A stretch of DNA of 64,000 bases from Cylindrodendrum hubeiense (lineage: Eukaryota; Ascomycota; Sordariomycetes; Hypocreales; Nectriaceae), in the NCBI GenBank assembly GCA_014621425.1, contig JAANBB010000136.1:1-64000 (forward strand), read 5' to 3'. The notes below the pieces were generated by a model. It was not told the DNA's origin and made no database searches. It was given only the letters and a program-made list of their open reading frames with translations. The translations under genes were made by a program, and so were the position numbers. Positions within the stretch are counted from its first letter, which is position 1; each line of letters starts with the position of its first letter. Of the stretch, positions 44,862 to 57,031 are shown one piece after another.

Positions 44862-47351
44862 ATTTAGTATCTCTGTAGGAACTTAATGAGGCGGGAATTC
44901 GAACTTAATCCAGGCCACCACATTTCTCGATCGGCAAACTCGGGTCAACTATCAACACCCTGCACTTGCGATAGTTTAGTCCCTCTATCCTTGATTTAGA
45001 TGCCACTTGGCTGATAACAATCCTCTAGATGACACCACATAGCCTTTTTAGCGGTCATCTTTACGACGAGTGTCATACCTTCCTAATCAAGCGCCCGATA
45101 ACAACCTAATCGCAATTATTCCGTCGAGTGCCGCCCCTGGGATGGTATCGCCTCCACTATGCCGATATATCCGAGCCGGCCGTAAATGTAACCTGAACTA
45201 GGAAGGTAGGTACGAGGCTGCTAATCCAGTGACGATCATCAATGACAAAAGGTCTTTGATTTACAACTAAACAACGGACCCACCGCTCGTATTTTATCAG
45301 CGATTGCCAGAATTAGGCAAGGTTTACGATGAATTGTCTCGGTTGATTCCTGTGAGGTCGATAAGCCTAATATTACCCTGCCGAGATATGCGATTTGATG
45401 AACCTAGAAAGCGGTCTCAAAGCTCAGGAATGCAACAGGAGCAGCTGGCAAATTTAGGACTCTCTGCCACTGATGTAAATAATTAAAAGCTATAAATGAT
45501 TTGAAAAGATTTGCGAAGCTTGAAATCAGAAGGGATCATAGTTTGACCTCAAATCCCCCAAATGCATCAGGATGATATGCATACATGGATAAGATTCGCA
45601 AGGGAATCCTCGCTGCCTACGATCGGGTCAACCAAAGGAAGAATAGAAATGTAATTACCCCAAAATCCCCAAGACATCAGCGTTTCGGCCAGAACAAGCG
45701 AGCCACGAACTAGTTGTTTGTCGCTGCCAAGATGAATATCGTTCTCGAACTCTGACATGAAAAGTATAGGGGTGCATACGAGGTTCAGTCCAAGAATATG
45801 TTGACAAAATTCAAGATTAAGGACCCAATTGAAACCATAATATTTGCTTCCAACCGCTCGTAGCCAAAGAATGCTATAAGTTTCGGGGCATAGGAACTCA
45901 TGATTGACTTAGGAGAGAGACAGGATCTGTGAGCTTTTGTGGGAACAACCCTAAGAAAATAATTCCTACCGGAAACGCAAATATTCCCTCTATATACAAT
46001 TTATCACTTGCTTCTCTATTAAGAACGGGAATAATGGATATTAAATTTTGACTTACAATAACTAGCCATTGCAATCAGGCCAAGTTCGCGATTCTTCGCA
46101 TATGCAGTCTGTAAATTAATAAAAGTGTGTAAAATAATTCAGTCTCTAAATATTCATTGAGTAGATAATAAGCCCAGGACATGTAGCCGCAAGCGTGTTC
46201 TCTAGAAAGAATGAGGTTACTGGGAATCTGCAAAATATTAGGTTCCTAGCAGTATTGTGAAAGTTTTAGAAGTACCTCACTTCTAAGAGTACAATTTCAA
46301 CAGAAAGAAGCATCAATACTTTCGTGAAACTATATGCTGATCTTTGTTTCTCCGACAAAGATCCCGCCCACTTTGTCCAGGGGGGGTCGCTTTTTGTCTA
46401 ACGCCGGCTGATGCCCTGTGCCTCGGCTGCCACGCCATTCAAACCAACGTTCAAGGAGAGTGGGAGCATTTCATATTTAGATCCACTTATATGGTCCACA
46501 TCTTGTAGTGTAGTGACAATGAAGAGGAAGCGGCAGTGTTTGAAAAGACTGAGTATTGGATCACGACATTTAGAGATCCACTTGCGCAATAGCACCACAT
46601 CATACCGCCACCCCACTTAAGAAGTGCAGGATCAAATGAGATCTCGTGGACAATTCCTTTCTTTCGGCACTCGGGGTTCTTATTGATTGATTATATAGGA
46701 TCGACTACTAGATAATACAAAGAATAATTGTCTATGTTATGGCAAATTTTACGACAATTATTAGGAGGCACCTATTTTCAAAGGAGAGACTTAATTCCCT
46801 GTTAGGAAAGCGGCACATTGTCCTTTATTATTCGTGACTATGTACCTCATATTTTCCCCTCATGTACAATGAATCCCTCTCGCCACAAAAGTTACACCTG
46901 CCCATTATTTGACGCAAGCTCATGTGTGGTTACGGGGAAATCGTTACACAGTCAGGATGAATGCACGAGTCGGCTTCCTTCATCCCCGATTACCGAGTTG
47001 TGGAGAATCCCAGTCATGCCTCTAGCGTGATGTTTCAGTTCCGGGTTCGCTATCTTCGTCATCGTGCCAAACCAGCAATGGTACGCGTACAGTACAGGGT
47101 AATGATATGGATCCACAAGCTCAGCTTTGGTTCGCGAGACCAGTTTAGGATAGGTGGCCTGGTTGCGCCAAATTCCCAACTACAAAACGAGGACGGTTCC
47201 CGGACACGTCATTCCCGGATGTGCCACACCTGTTCATAATATTTATCCATTTAAGCAGGTACCAGTCCAAATAGCAACCCAATGCATGGGTCGCACAAGT
47301 CGCTTTCAACAACACAGCTAACAATAATGTAATCCAACAGCCAGACTCACT
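44862..47351. other. Intergenic 2.5 kb, AT-rich
   Basis: No supportable gene. A minus-strand ATG frame of 63 codons (45758-45567) and a similar stretch near 46400-46616 look weakly coding but have no recognised family and no intron context. They may be gene relics. No repeats of note. Confidence 0.5.
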
Positions 47352-49367
47352 ATGTCGCTCAAGCCGTCGCTCGATGACAGGAGGGATTATGAAGATGCCG
47401 AAAGAGGTTTCATCGCCGCCTTGGAGCCAGGAATCATCAAGGATTCCAATGGCAAGGTTGTGTGGAACATTGACGAATACAGCTTCCTGAACCAAGAATG
47501 CCCGTCAACAGCCCACCCGCATCTCTGGAGGCAAGGTCAACTGAACTCAAAGCAGGGACTGTTCGAGATCCAAGCTGGCATCTACCAAATTCGAGCCCTG
47601 GACCTCTCAAACATGACCATCATTGAGGGAGAAAAGGGAATCATTGTGATTGACCCTCTCATCTCCTGTGAGTGCGCAGCAGCTAGTCTCCAGCTATATC
47701 GAGACCATCGCGGTAGCGAAAGACAAATAACGGGCATGATATACTCCCACTCTCACGGAGACCATTACATGGGTGCACAAGGCGTTTTGGGCCCTGGTCA
47801 AAGCACATCGATACCAATCATTGCCCCGGAAGGTTTCATGGAGGCTATTATGAGCGAGAGCATCCTCGCTGGACCAGCGATGCGCCAACGTGCTGCCTTC
47901 ATGTATGGAAATGCACTGCCTCGTCGCCCTGACGGACAAATCGGCGTTGGCTTGGGAATGGGGTCCAGCGTGGGATCTACGTCGCTAATTCCTCCAAACC
48001 TTCTCATCCAAGAAACTGGCGAGGAGCATGTGATTGACGGAGTTCGTATTGTCTTCCAGATGGTGCCAGGAACCGAGGCCCCTGCAGAGATCAATTTTCA
48101 CTTCCCCGACCTGAGGGCACTTTGCATACCAGAAACCGCGACAAATTGCATGCACAATATTGTATGTTCAAATACTGTGCTGAAATGATGAGATGACGAC
48201 ATAATTCTTGAAATGTACTGACATAACCTGATATCTTAGGTGACTCTCCGGGGTGCACAAGTCAGAGATGCGAAGGCCTGGTCGGGTTACCTGGATGAGG
48301 CAATTGTACTCTTTGGTGAAAAGTCTGACCTTGTATTTGGAAGCCATAATTGGCCAACCTGGGGCCAAAAGGATCTTATTCAACGCCTTTCCGAGCAGAG
48401 AGACATGTATGGCTATCTTCACGATCAGACCGTGCGTATGATGAATCTTGGTATGTACCCTCCTCCACATAGAGACGTGCTGCTAACCAGCAAGGCATGA
48501 CGGGACTTGAGATCGCCGAGAAGATTCAACTGCCGCCAGCGATCGCAACAGCATGGCATTGCCAGGGATTCTACGGCTCAGTGAGTCACAACGTAAAGGT
48601 AAGTAGATCAAAAGTATTTCTGTGGATCTATTGTTAACTAGTGGGACAAAAAGGGTATCTATCAGAAATACATGACCTGGTTTGATGGTCATCCTGCACA
48701 TTTGTGGCAGTACCCTGCTGCTGAGGAAGGTCAGAGATATGTTCGTGCCATGGGTGGTGTCGATACTCTGTGTCTCAGGGCCGAAGAGTTCATAAACGAG
48801 GGCGATAGTCGATTCGCCGCCACGCTGCTAGCACACGCGGTTTCTGCAAACCCGGAAGACAAATCCTCGAAGGCGAAAGGCCTTTTGGCTTTGGCATATG
48901 AGAATCTAGGATTTCAAGCGGAGAACGCGACATGGAGGAACTTTTACCTTACAGGGGCTCAAGAGCTCAGAACAGGAAAAAAGGCCGGCATGGTCGCTGG
49001 AGGCAAAACACCACTCGGGTCAAACCTGTCCGTTGATCAGTGGATCGATATCTTGTCGGTTCAGCTCCATGGGGAGCGTGCTGGCAGCGAATCATTTACC
49101 ATTGATCTTGACATGACCGATGTCAAGCAGAAGTGGCGCCTGATTGTAAGCAACGGCGTCTTGACACGCCGTCAGCTCCCAGATACGACTCAATCTGGAG
49201 TTGGGCCGGATTTACAGATGACCCTGGCCCGGAATGAGTTGCTAGACATCTTGCGAGGCAAGGAGCCTGAGCCCGAGAAGGTGAAGGGGGATGTCCGCTT
49301 TTTACATCGATTACTAGACTTGACTTCAGTAGAGCGGGACTCGGCCCGGGGATCCAGCCAACTATAG
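47352..49367 (+). CDS. Alkylsulfatase / SDS hydrolase of the metallo-beta-lactamase superfamily
   Basis: Exons 47352-48161, 48240-48450, 48495-48598 and 48654-49367 give 612 residues. The metallo-beta-lactamase signature YSHSHGDHYMG supplies His133, His135, Asp137 and His138. The second metal cluster is expected in CIPETATNCMHNIVTLRG, which corresponds to the AE..(x)MHN.YTLRG segment of Pseudomonas SdsA1 and yeast Bds1. FGSHNWPTWG provides another ligand His. A helical dimer region follows (from about YVRAMGGVD), and the C-terminal SCP2-like alkyl-binding part starts near LSVDQWIDIL. These zinc enzymes cleave primary or secondary alkyl sulfates to alcohol and sulfate. No signal peptide is visible, so it acts inside the cell. 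It probably serves sulfur scavenging or detergent detoxification. Confidence 0.92.
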
Positions 49368-50418
49368 CACCAGAAAAGTGTCTACAAGAATTTCGTTAAC
49401 GGTTTTTGTCTTCGACTAGCCATGGCAGTGGCAGTTGCAGCTCGGAATTCCCAACAAGAAAAACGTAACCAGGCCGAGAGAAAGAAAACAAGGCACAGAG
49501 ACATAAATATACTATCTGGGGGCTAGTTATTCTGCAATCACCCTTTTGCCACTGTATTGTCTCTTTAATGCTCTTTCCATATAATTAACTAGTGGCCCTT
49601 GGTATTCAACATTTTTACCAAGTCCGTCCAAACCCGTTTCTGCGTGAAAGGATCCTTCTCATCTTGCATCCATTCAGGTACAACATATCTGTACATGGTA
49701 TTAGTACGTAACCTCCAATAGTAAGGTTTTGTCACTGGTTCATTTATCTCACAGTCGAAGAAATAATTTCCTTAGCTTCTAGTCCCCACCATGGCACGAT
49801 AGTGCTGTGAATAAAGGAGTTGGTGTGTGTCTATCCAACCTCATATAGTGAGGATTGACATGCATTTATGTCACGACCTTTGTCGAAGGATGATCCACGA
49901 CGCTACGGACTCAACTAGAAATATTTTCTCGGGTTGTATGTAACCTCGAAATCTTAACATGACTAGACAATTCTCACTTTCGTAACAACGAAATTGGGAA
50001 TGACCGTCATTCGAGCAGGGTTGGACACGCTAGCTAGGTTAATCAAAGCCTGACTTCCGAGTCGGGCAGGTCCATAACAACACTCAATTATCGCTGCAAT
50101 GACTGGAGCGTCAAATATTCGTACCTGAAATTCGGAGGTAGGAAGGTAAGTCTTGTTTCCCATCAATAGTTATATGATTGGCGAAGCTTAGAATTGTGGT
50201 CTCTTATTTTTCCTTTCATTCGCATTTGGACACATTCACCAAGATAATAACACAAGCAAAATCCAGGATCAACCTGATACTGTCATTGATCGTAACACCC
50301 GCTATTTACAGCATAAGGCAAACGCCTCAATTACAGAATATAATCACACATAGAAGCTAAAACAATCCTCTTCACTCGATGGCCTTGAGTGAACAACCCT
50401 TTCCACCCTTTTTAACCC
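49368..50418. other. AT-rich gap, no gene seen
   Basis: 1.05 kb between convergent alkylsulfatase and pectate lyase genes. No coding frames or repeats recognised. Confidence 0.6.
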
Positions 50419-51894
50419 TTAGGCAATGACGCCAGTGCCAGCCTTGGACTTAACCAGCTCGCAAATGCAAGAGGCAGGGTCGGTGCTATGATGTGTTAGT
50501 CTAGTCATTCATTAATCATGTGCGGTTAGCTTACGTGTAGTCGTAGGGAGGAGTAAACTCCTTCTCCTGGGTGATGTTGATCTCGCTGTCGGTGTACAGG
50601 TTGTTGCGCTCAAACGCAAAGCCCTCCTCATCACTGTCGAGGTTGGTGATGATGGCGTTCTTGACAGCGCTGAACGAAGTCTGCTCCACGAGCACCTGGG
50701 CGCTCATGCGCGAGTTGATGCCCGAGGTAGGAATGTCCTCGTAGCAGCTGCTGTAGATGTGAGCCGTTCCGAAGCGCACAGACGGGCAACGGCTGTTGAT
50801 GTTGGTCCAGTAGTTGTGGTGGTAGGTGACGTGAAGGGTGCCAGTGTCCTGGTCACCGTTGCTGTCAGAGTGGCCAATGAGACTGGCCTTCCAGTGGTCG
50901 GAGAACTTGACCCAGCTGATGGTGACGAAGTCGGAGGCGCGCTTGATATCGAGAAGACCGTCGTAGAAGTCCTTGTCACCGGTGATGCCCTCAGCAGAGA
51001 GGTCACAATGGTCGACCCAGATGTAGGTGGAGCCCTCAATGTCGATGAGATCCTTGCCCTCAGGGGGGTCGCTCAGCTTGAGGTTTCGGATGATGACGTT
51101 CTCAACTGCCTTGAGGCGGAATCCGCCGCTAATGAGACCTGTGAATGTTAGCCATGTTACTCGTGCTGGGAGGAGATGCACTTACCAGAGTCGGCACCCG
51201 AGCCAATGATGGTGGTGTCGCTAACAAGCTCGAGAATATCACAGCCGGACAGAATTCCTGAGATGGTGATAACACCACCAGCAGCGATAGCAGACTCAAG
51301 CTCAGAGCAAGAGGTCACAGTGGTGCCGGCTCCGCTGCCTCCACCAGTGGTACCATCACCGTATCCAACAAGCTCATCCTCGGACGCAGATCCGCAAGTC
51401 GAGCCGTCGGTACCAGATCCACTACCGGTAGTCTCGGTAGAGGCAGGTGTCTCAGCGGCGGTTGATGAGGGAGCAACAACAACAGCGCTGGAAGCCGCAG
51501 GGGTGGAAGCGATGACAGTGTTGAGGGTGGTGGCAACCTCAGTCTCAACAGGCACCGCAGCGCCGGGAGTGGTAGCAACCTCGGTCTGGACGGGCACAGG
51601 AGTGGTCGCAGCATCGGTCTCGACGGGCTCAGCAATAGGCGTAGCTTCCGCGCCATCGCCGCCAGCGGTGTAGTGGCACGAGCACTCCTTGGAGATGTGC
51701 TTGGGCTTGTAGCCGCAGGCGCTAGCCCACGAGGGGAGATCGGCCGTAGCAGTCACAACGCTCTGAGTGAAAGTAGCACAGAAAGCGGACGCTGTGGCGG
51801 CGTTGTTGGCAATGTACGAGGCACACTCGTTGGTCTCGGGGTTGGCGCACCCCAGCACCGCTGGGAGCAAAGCAAGGAGAGTGTAGCGGTGCAT
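50419..51894 (-). CDS. Secreted pectate lyase (PL1) with N-terminal six-cysteine module
   Basis: Exons 51894-51186, 51138-50535 and 50485-50419 give 459 residues. The signal peptide MHRYTLLALLPAVLG is followed by a module with six Cys (CANPETNECASYI, FCATF, WASACGYKPK, KECSCHY). A linker rich in Thr, Ala and Pro comes next, then the PL1 parallel beta-helix from about residue 190. Landmarks are NVIIRNLKLSDP, IWVDHCDLSAEG, FYDGLLDIKRASDFVTISW (calcium ligands), HVTYHHNYW and NSRCPSVRFGTAHIY with the catalytic Arg. It cuts de-esterified pectin by beta-elimination in the plant cell wall. The N-terminal module, found on several fungal secreted proteins, may help wall or surface attachment. Codon choice is strongly biased, suggesting high expression. 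Confidence 0.93.
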
Positions 51895-52412
51895 GATAAC
51901 GATAGAATGACGGCGCTGCCGTGTGTAAAAAGAAGTAAATGAGAGAAAAATGGAACGAAAGTGAATACCAAAATCATCCAGACTTTCGTCGCGAGGATTC
52001 CAGATGTTTTATCCCATCTTGTGGTTCGGCTGAGGAGTTTCGTTTAATTAAACAGGGTCAGGTACGCGTATGAAACTCGACTCTCTGTTTGGCGGACTGG
52101 GATTTACCGACTGGGCGTCATCATCTTGGCCGTTTTCAGAGAGAGGAGTGGAGAGAGAAGCCTGGTTCGGGATGCTCATCGCATCGTAGACCCATGTCAA
52201 GTGTCTCAGACCCTTGACACCAGCGGGGCCCGTGGGACCATTTTACGGTGGCAGCACGACTGCGACGGTCCGAAGCCGGGATAAACTTAAGGTATCGTGA
52301 TAAGCTTATTATAAACTCACGACGGGAAGATTAGTTGAGTTTGGCTTCGGAGAAAAGGGAATTGTATTAGAGAATGCACATTGTAGTTATTTACAAGAAT
52401 CCAGGCCTCTCC
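51895..52412. promoter_or_regulatory. Promoter side of the pectate lyase gene
   Basis: About 0.5 kb upstream of the pectate lyase ATG and downstream of the next minus-strand gene. It has an AT-rich leader with a short polypurine stretch, but no convincing TATA box or motif cluster. Confidence 0.35.
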
Positions 52413-55412
52413 TTAGGCGCAAGCAAAGCAGTCTCTATCATAAAACCTCGCTTTGGAGGTCGACACATAGGTCAGGCCCAGGCCGCTGGTCCCGATGCGG
52501 TAAGGGTAGCAGACCTTAGTGTCGCTCAGGTACTGGAATCCGAGACAATCTGCCCGATCGAGACAAATCTGGGCACACGCCTGCAGATTGGCTACGGGCT
52601 TGATAATGTAGCTGGTGAGATAATTGGATTGTGCTTGGTTGCCGGCGCTTCCCGGTAAACCACAGGTGACATCGTCGGTGAGGGACGCCGTAGCGACGCA
52701 GGATGTGGACGAGGCAGCAGCTTGGCTCGTGGTTGAGGTACCCGTGGTTGAGGTCGAGGTCGTCTGACTAGGTGTAGAACTAGCCGCCGCTAACGACGTT
52801 TCATCGCCAGGGGTCGTTCCCGGTGGAAGGGTTGACGTCTCGAAAGTTGTAAACGCCGAGAGTGTGGAGGCCGCGGGTGTGGTGGCAGTGATTGTGAAGG
52901 CAACGGGAGTGGATGAACCTGGAGTGGAAAAGGCCAGAGTAGTCGACGCCGGAGTAGAGACTGCACCGGAACAGGATGGGCAATTCCAGCACGCCTGGTC
53001 ACTCCAGCTAGAAGTTCCTCCGGACGCTGAAAACCCAGCAGCCGAAAGCGAGACACCGATGAAGGCGCACTGGACCGAGCTTCGAGAAGAGTCATAAGAC
53101 GAGGCCTTGCAACCGGTCTTCTGCGCACATATGGCCGCGCACTGCTCCGACGATCCCTGGAACGGATAGTCCGCGTTGGAATATCCATATGCTTCCTGCT
53201 GAACGGTGCCCGCCTGGTCGCAGTGGTACCCAGAGTCGACCAGCGTCTTCAACGTGCATCCCTCGCCGTTATTCAGAGCGCAGCTTGATGTAGATGCAGG
53301 AGCCGATGTGCTGGCTGTTGCGGCGTCGCACATTATGCAAGTCACGCAACCCATATCGTACCAGGTAGTCGAATAGCTAGAGTCCTCTTGGAAACCAGAC
53401 AGGGTCAAGCTATCGTGTACGAAGCGGCAGGGCGCGCCGGTAGTATCCCCGTCGCTAAATCCGTAGGCGCTGCACTGAGAACTGTTCACCTCGCAGTACA
53501 AAGCGCAGTCTTCGACAGAGTCCTGCTTCCAGTCATTGCCTCCAATACCATAGGCATCAGTCAACCAGACCCAACCCTTCTTTCCGCAAGTCGAACCAGA
53601 GGCGGTTGGGGTGGCGCTGTAACAGGCTCCGGGGTAGCTAATACCAGCGGGGCAAGTGTGAGATACGGTCGAACTAGACGCAGTCGTGGTCGAAGGAGTC
53701 GTGGTGGCCCCGGGTGCGGTGGTAGTATCGATGCTGGTGCTGCTATCGACACTGGTGCTGCTGCTCTCACTGATGGTGCTCGAAGTCGAGGTAGAGCTCG
53801 AGGCCAACGCTGTAGAGGTCGACACAACCGCCGGGCAGTCATTGACAGTAGTGACAGCGGTCGTCAGCTGGGTCACGTAGTTGAAGTAGCCCAAGTCGCC
53901 GGAGCCACATTCATTGCAGCTCATGTCGTAGAAGGTCGTTCCGCTAGCGCTTTCGTCGACAATCTGAGAGACGGTTCCCGGGTACAGCGAGCAACCGCCT
54001 GAATAGTTGGTCGAGTAGGACTTGCAATCAGGGTACTTGGCGCAAATGTCTCGGCATTCCTTGCTGCCGTCGCAAATGAAGCCCACGCTCGTCGTGAGGA
54101 AGGCTGACGAGCAGGACTTGACCGTGCCAGTCACTCTCGACCTGCAACCGGCAGCGGGGGTGTCCCCAAGCCCGTTCACGCAGGTGGTACCATCAGGCTG
54201 CGCAGTGCAGTCCGTCTGCTTGATGCATGAGCGGTCGTATGCGTAGTAGGAAAATCCATTGTTCGATGCCGTAGAGGCGAGGTTGGACGAAAGAAGGATG
54301 CAAATGTTGAGGCAGGCGTAGCTGGAGCTGTAAGCGTCCCATTGGAACTGCTGGCAGTTTTCATCGGCAAGACAGACGGCACCGCACTGATCTCTGGTCA
54401 TGCGTGTGCTGCTGATGGTCTTGTAGCCCGTGCTGGGGTTGTAAGGCCTCAAGCCGCAGCCTCTTCCTGCATCACCTGTGGTGCCCAAGGTCACACACAC
54501 CTTGTTTCCGGTAGAGGTAGCGGCCGCAGAAGTGGACGAGGTCGCAGACTGAGTCGTGGACGTGGATGACTCGGCCGCGGTCGTGGAGACAGCCGATGTC
54601 GTGGAGATAGCCGACGTCGTGGACTCTAGCGTCGTCGAGTCTTGCGTCGTGGTAACGTCCGTAGCGCTCGTGGTACCCTGCTGGGTGGTCGAGGTGGACG
54701 AATAAGCCCAGGTGTAGACCAGAGAGATGTTGTCCATTTGGTCGGGGCTGACTTCGTTGGAAACGAAGACCTGGTCGACGTAGACCTGCGCGTAGCCGCC
54801 ACTGGCGCAGTTCAGATCAAACCGCAGAAATCCGCTTGACGTCTGGACCGCGGCCTGGTCGACGACTGATTCCCACTCCGTCGAGTCAGTCGACTGGACG
54901 ACCGGGAAATACGGGCTCGACGTGAAGAGCTCGCTGCCGTAGTAGACGTCGAACTTGCAAGTGTCTGCGACATCGTTTTGGAGGACTTTGTACCAGAAGC
55001 GGATCGTGTAAAGCGACGTCGTATCTAGGTCGGAAAGCTGCTGCTCAATCGCAGCGAACTCTGCAATGTCGCGCTTGCGAGTCGTGCTGCCGGTGTTGCG
55101 CGCCTCCGCTAGGACACAATTGCTCTCTTGGCTGCCGTCGCCCTGGTAGCCTTGGCCCTCGACAAGACGGGCCTCATTCTCAGCCTGGAAGCCGTAGATA
55201 CCACCATCGGAGCTGGGGTCGTAGCCCTCAAAGTTGCCGTTTATGACCTTATTCCTCACAGTCCTCGGTGCCGTGGTCGTGGTGGACCCAGGAGCAGTGG
55301 TGGCGGATCTTGTGTCCGTATTGTCCCTGGTGTCGGGCTTGCAAAGCGCCGCCGCAGCGAAGTTGGCAGAGCCCCCAAGGGCGAGAGCCACGAGCGATGT
55401 TGCGAAACGCAT
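52413..55412 (-). CDS. 999-residue secreted protein: carbohydrate-binding-like domain plus five Cys-rich (Apple/PAN-like) modules
   Basis: A single 3.0-kb exon starts at ATG 55412 with signal peptide MRFATSLVALALGGSANFAAA. Residues about 53-232 begin VINGNFEGY and form a beta-rich domain like fungal CBM-type galactose-binding folds. Five Cys-rich modules follow at roughly 305-397, 410-502, 608-695, 711-815 and 905-999. Each has a CxxxC core helix (CGAVC, CRDIC, CALYC, CAAIC, CAQIC) and ends YDxxC or similar, typical of Apple/PAN domains that bind carbohydrate or protein. They are separated by Ser/Thr-rich linkers (237-302, 528-585, 818-903) likely to be O-mannosylated. It is probably an extracellular or wall-associated adhesin-like protein. 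The absence of any GPI signal means it is secreted. Function unknown. Confidence 0.85.
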   Translation of the reverse strand: MRFATSLVALALGGSANFAAAALCKPDTRDNTDTRSATTAPGSTTTTAPRTVRNKVINGNFEGYDPSSDGGIYGFQAENEARLVEGQGYQGDGSQESNCVLAEARNTGSTTRKRDIAEFAAIEQQLSDLDTTSLYTIRFWYKVLQNDVADTCKFDVYYGSELFTSSPYFPVVQSTDSTEWESVVDQAAVQTSSGFLRFDLNCASGGYAQVYVDQVFVSNEVSPDQMDNISLVYTWAYSSTSTTQQGTTSATDVTTTQDSTTLESTTSAISTTSAVSTTAAESSTSTTQSATSSTSAAATSTGNKVCVTLGTTGDAGRGCGLRPYNPSTGYKTISSTRMTRDQCGAVCLADENCQQFQWDAYSSSYACLNICILLSSNLASTASNNGFSYYAYDRSCIKQTDCTAQPDGTTCVNGLGDTPAAGCRSRVTGTVKSCSSAFLTTSVGFICDGSKECRDICAKYPDCKSYSTNYSGGCSLYPGTVSQIVDESASGTTFYDMSCNECGSGDLGYFNYVTQLTTAVTTVNDCPAVVSTSTALASSSTSTSSTISESSSTSVDSSTSIDTTTAPGATTTPSTTTASSSTVSHTCPAGISYPGACYSATPTASGSTCGKKGWVWLTDAYGIGGNDWKQDSVEDCALYCEVNSSQCSAYGFSDGDTTGAPCRFVHDSLTLSGFQEDSSYSTTWYDMGCVTCIMCDAATASTSAPASTSSCALNNGEGCTLKTLVDSGYHCDQAGTVQQEAYGYSNADYPFQGSSEQCAAICAQKTGCKASSYDSSRSSVQCAFIGVSLSAAGFSASGGTSSWSDQACWNCPSCSGAVSTPASTTLAFSTPGSSTPVAFTITATTPAASTLSAFTTFETSTLPPGTTPGDETSLAAASSTPSQTTSTSTTGTSTTSQAAASSTSCVATASLTDDVTCGLPGSAGNQAQSNYLTSYIIKPVANLQACAQICLDRADCLGFQYLSDTKVCYPYRIGTSGLGLTYVSTSKARFYDRDCFACA

Positions 55413-57031
55413 CGTGAAGAGCAAACAAGCGAGCGAGTGTCAATGACCGAAATGAGTGACGGTTGAGGATTCACCACCACAGTTGCAGCTGGGCATCGTC
55501 CCATATACGTATGGAGTAGTATGGAGTCGCTTGGCCTCCACCCGGTCTCGGATGTAATCGATACTAACGGACAATTTTCCAGAACCGGAATCATGCTTGC
55601 CTCCACTTGCTTCTGGTCCATCCCATAGAGGTTTGGACTGTATCAGAAGAACGGCACGGTTTGTGAGTTATGGCGGGAAATACGGTATGAGGCCGTCACG
55701 ATGAGCAGATAGGCTTAGCCGATGAGCTATTGAACGCCCCGTGAGCTGGAAGCGGCAAGGGGGTCATGGGCTAACAGCAATTGGGTACCCAGCTGGTGGG
55801 GTTTTCTTGCAATAATTTATTGCTAGCCCGCGTCAATAGTCGTACAAGCTGAAGTTGGCGACGTGCCGAAGCCGAGGCTTCCGTGAAGCACAACGTGAAT
55901 AACACCAACTCGAGACCAGCTATGGAGGGGAATTTATATCTGATTCTTAAGTTTTGATGATTCCTGGCCGAATTGATCAACCTTTAATTGCCTTCGCGAG
56001 GTTACGCTTTTGCAGTGAACGCAGGTGAGGGTCCATTTGGCCACCTCAAGAACGCTATGGTCAGCGCTGAAATCGATAGTGCGAAACGCTAAAAACCCGG
56101 CCCGGCACGGGCAATAATACCCCTGACTACGGAAGCCGCTACGGGTTTTTTGCAGCTCATGGGAATCGTTGGCGGTATTCTCGACGATGGAGGCGTCGAG
56201 GTTCAGATTCCTCGAGGCGAGACGCGCGTCCGACGGACTTGCGATTAGGCTACCGGCAGGCCAGGCAATGGACTATACAAGTGGTGTGCCTTGGCGCACT
56301 CCCTTGACTCTCCAAGTGCCGTTGTCTGATCCTCCGTGCTGCAGGGGCTGCCTTGGAGCAAGACTCTCTCATGCGAAATTCGATAGAATCGATTATTATC
56401 CTGCAATCACGACAAGTGCGTGGGCTCTCCAACGGGGTGATTGAACAATTCATTCAGGGGTGACCCTCGCCTAGGAGAGTGTCTATGTTGATCTGCTGCG
56501 GATTGAGTAGGCCTGCGAATGAGCATTCAGATCCTGACAAGGTTGAACCGCGCCTCTATTCCCCAAAGCAAGCCTCTCCCGTACGTAGTCCATGCTTAGC
56601 ACAATGGCTGAGATCTACAAGACTGTATCTCCTATGCAGCCCGTTTATTGGCTGTGTGACCCTCGTCCATTCCGTAAGCCACGCTGCTCGTCATCCCCAA
56701 AGGAGGTTCAGAACAGAATCCACCCTCGACAGGCATATACCAAAAGAATTCTTGACTATTTCTGTAGCTTTCATATTACCCTCACACCCATGTGCTTGTT
56801 GTGATACACTAGGCTTGGTCTGTACACTTCAAGGCGTCATTGATAGAAATCCTGCTTTCACTTCGAATCTATGCAAATCCGCTCTATCTCAAGCATCTGG
56901 GCGCAGGAAATCTTCAATAGTATTGGTAAGTTTATGTTAGCCATTCAACCCCAGTGACAAAATGTTAGACTAGTCAATGCAGCTTGTCACAAGGCAATTA
57001 TTTCTGATTGATACAGCTTCAACATCTGGAA
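55413..57031. other. Intergenic 1.6 kb
   Basis: No supportable gene. A plus-strand open frame at 56479-56940 has no family features and a composition unlike nearby genes. The left part is the promoter of the surface-protein gene. Confidence 0.5.

Noticed and set aside
45567..45758. 63-codon minus-strand ATG frame with coding-like composition
   Set aside because: Too short, no homologous family recognised and no exon to join; kept only as a possible relic.
53388..54002. 204-codon plus-strand frame opposite the surface-protein gene
   Set aside because: Antisense shadow of the Ser/Thr-rich, GC-biased coding strand.
56479..56940. 153-codon plus-strand frame
   Set aside because: Irregular composition, no domain, no intron signals in a sensible place.
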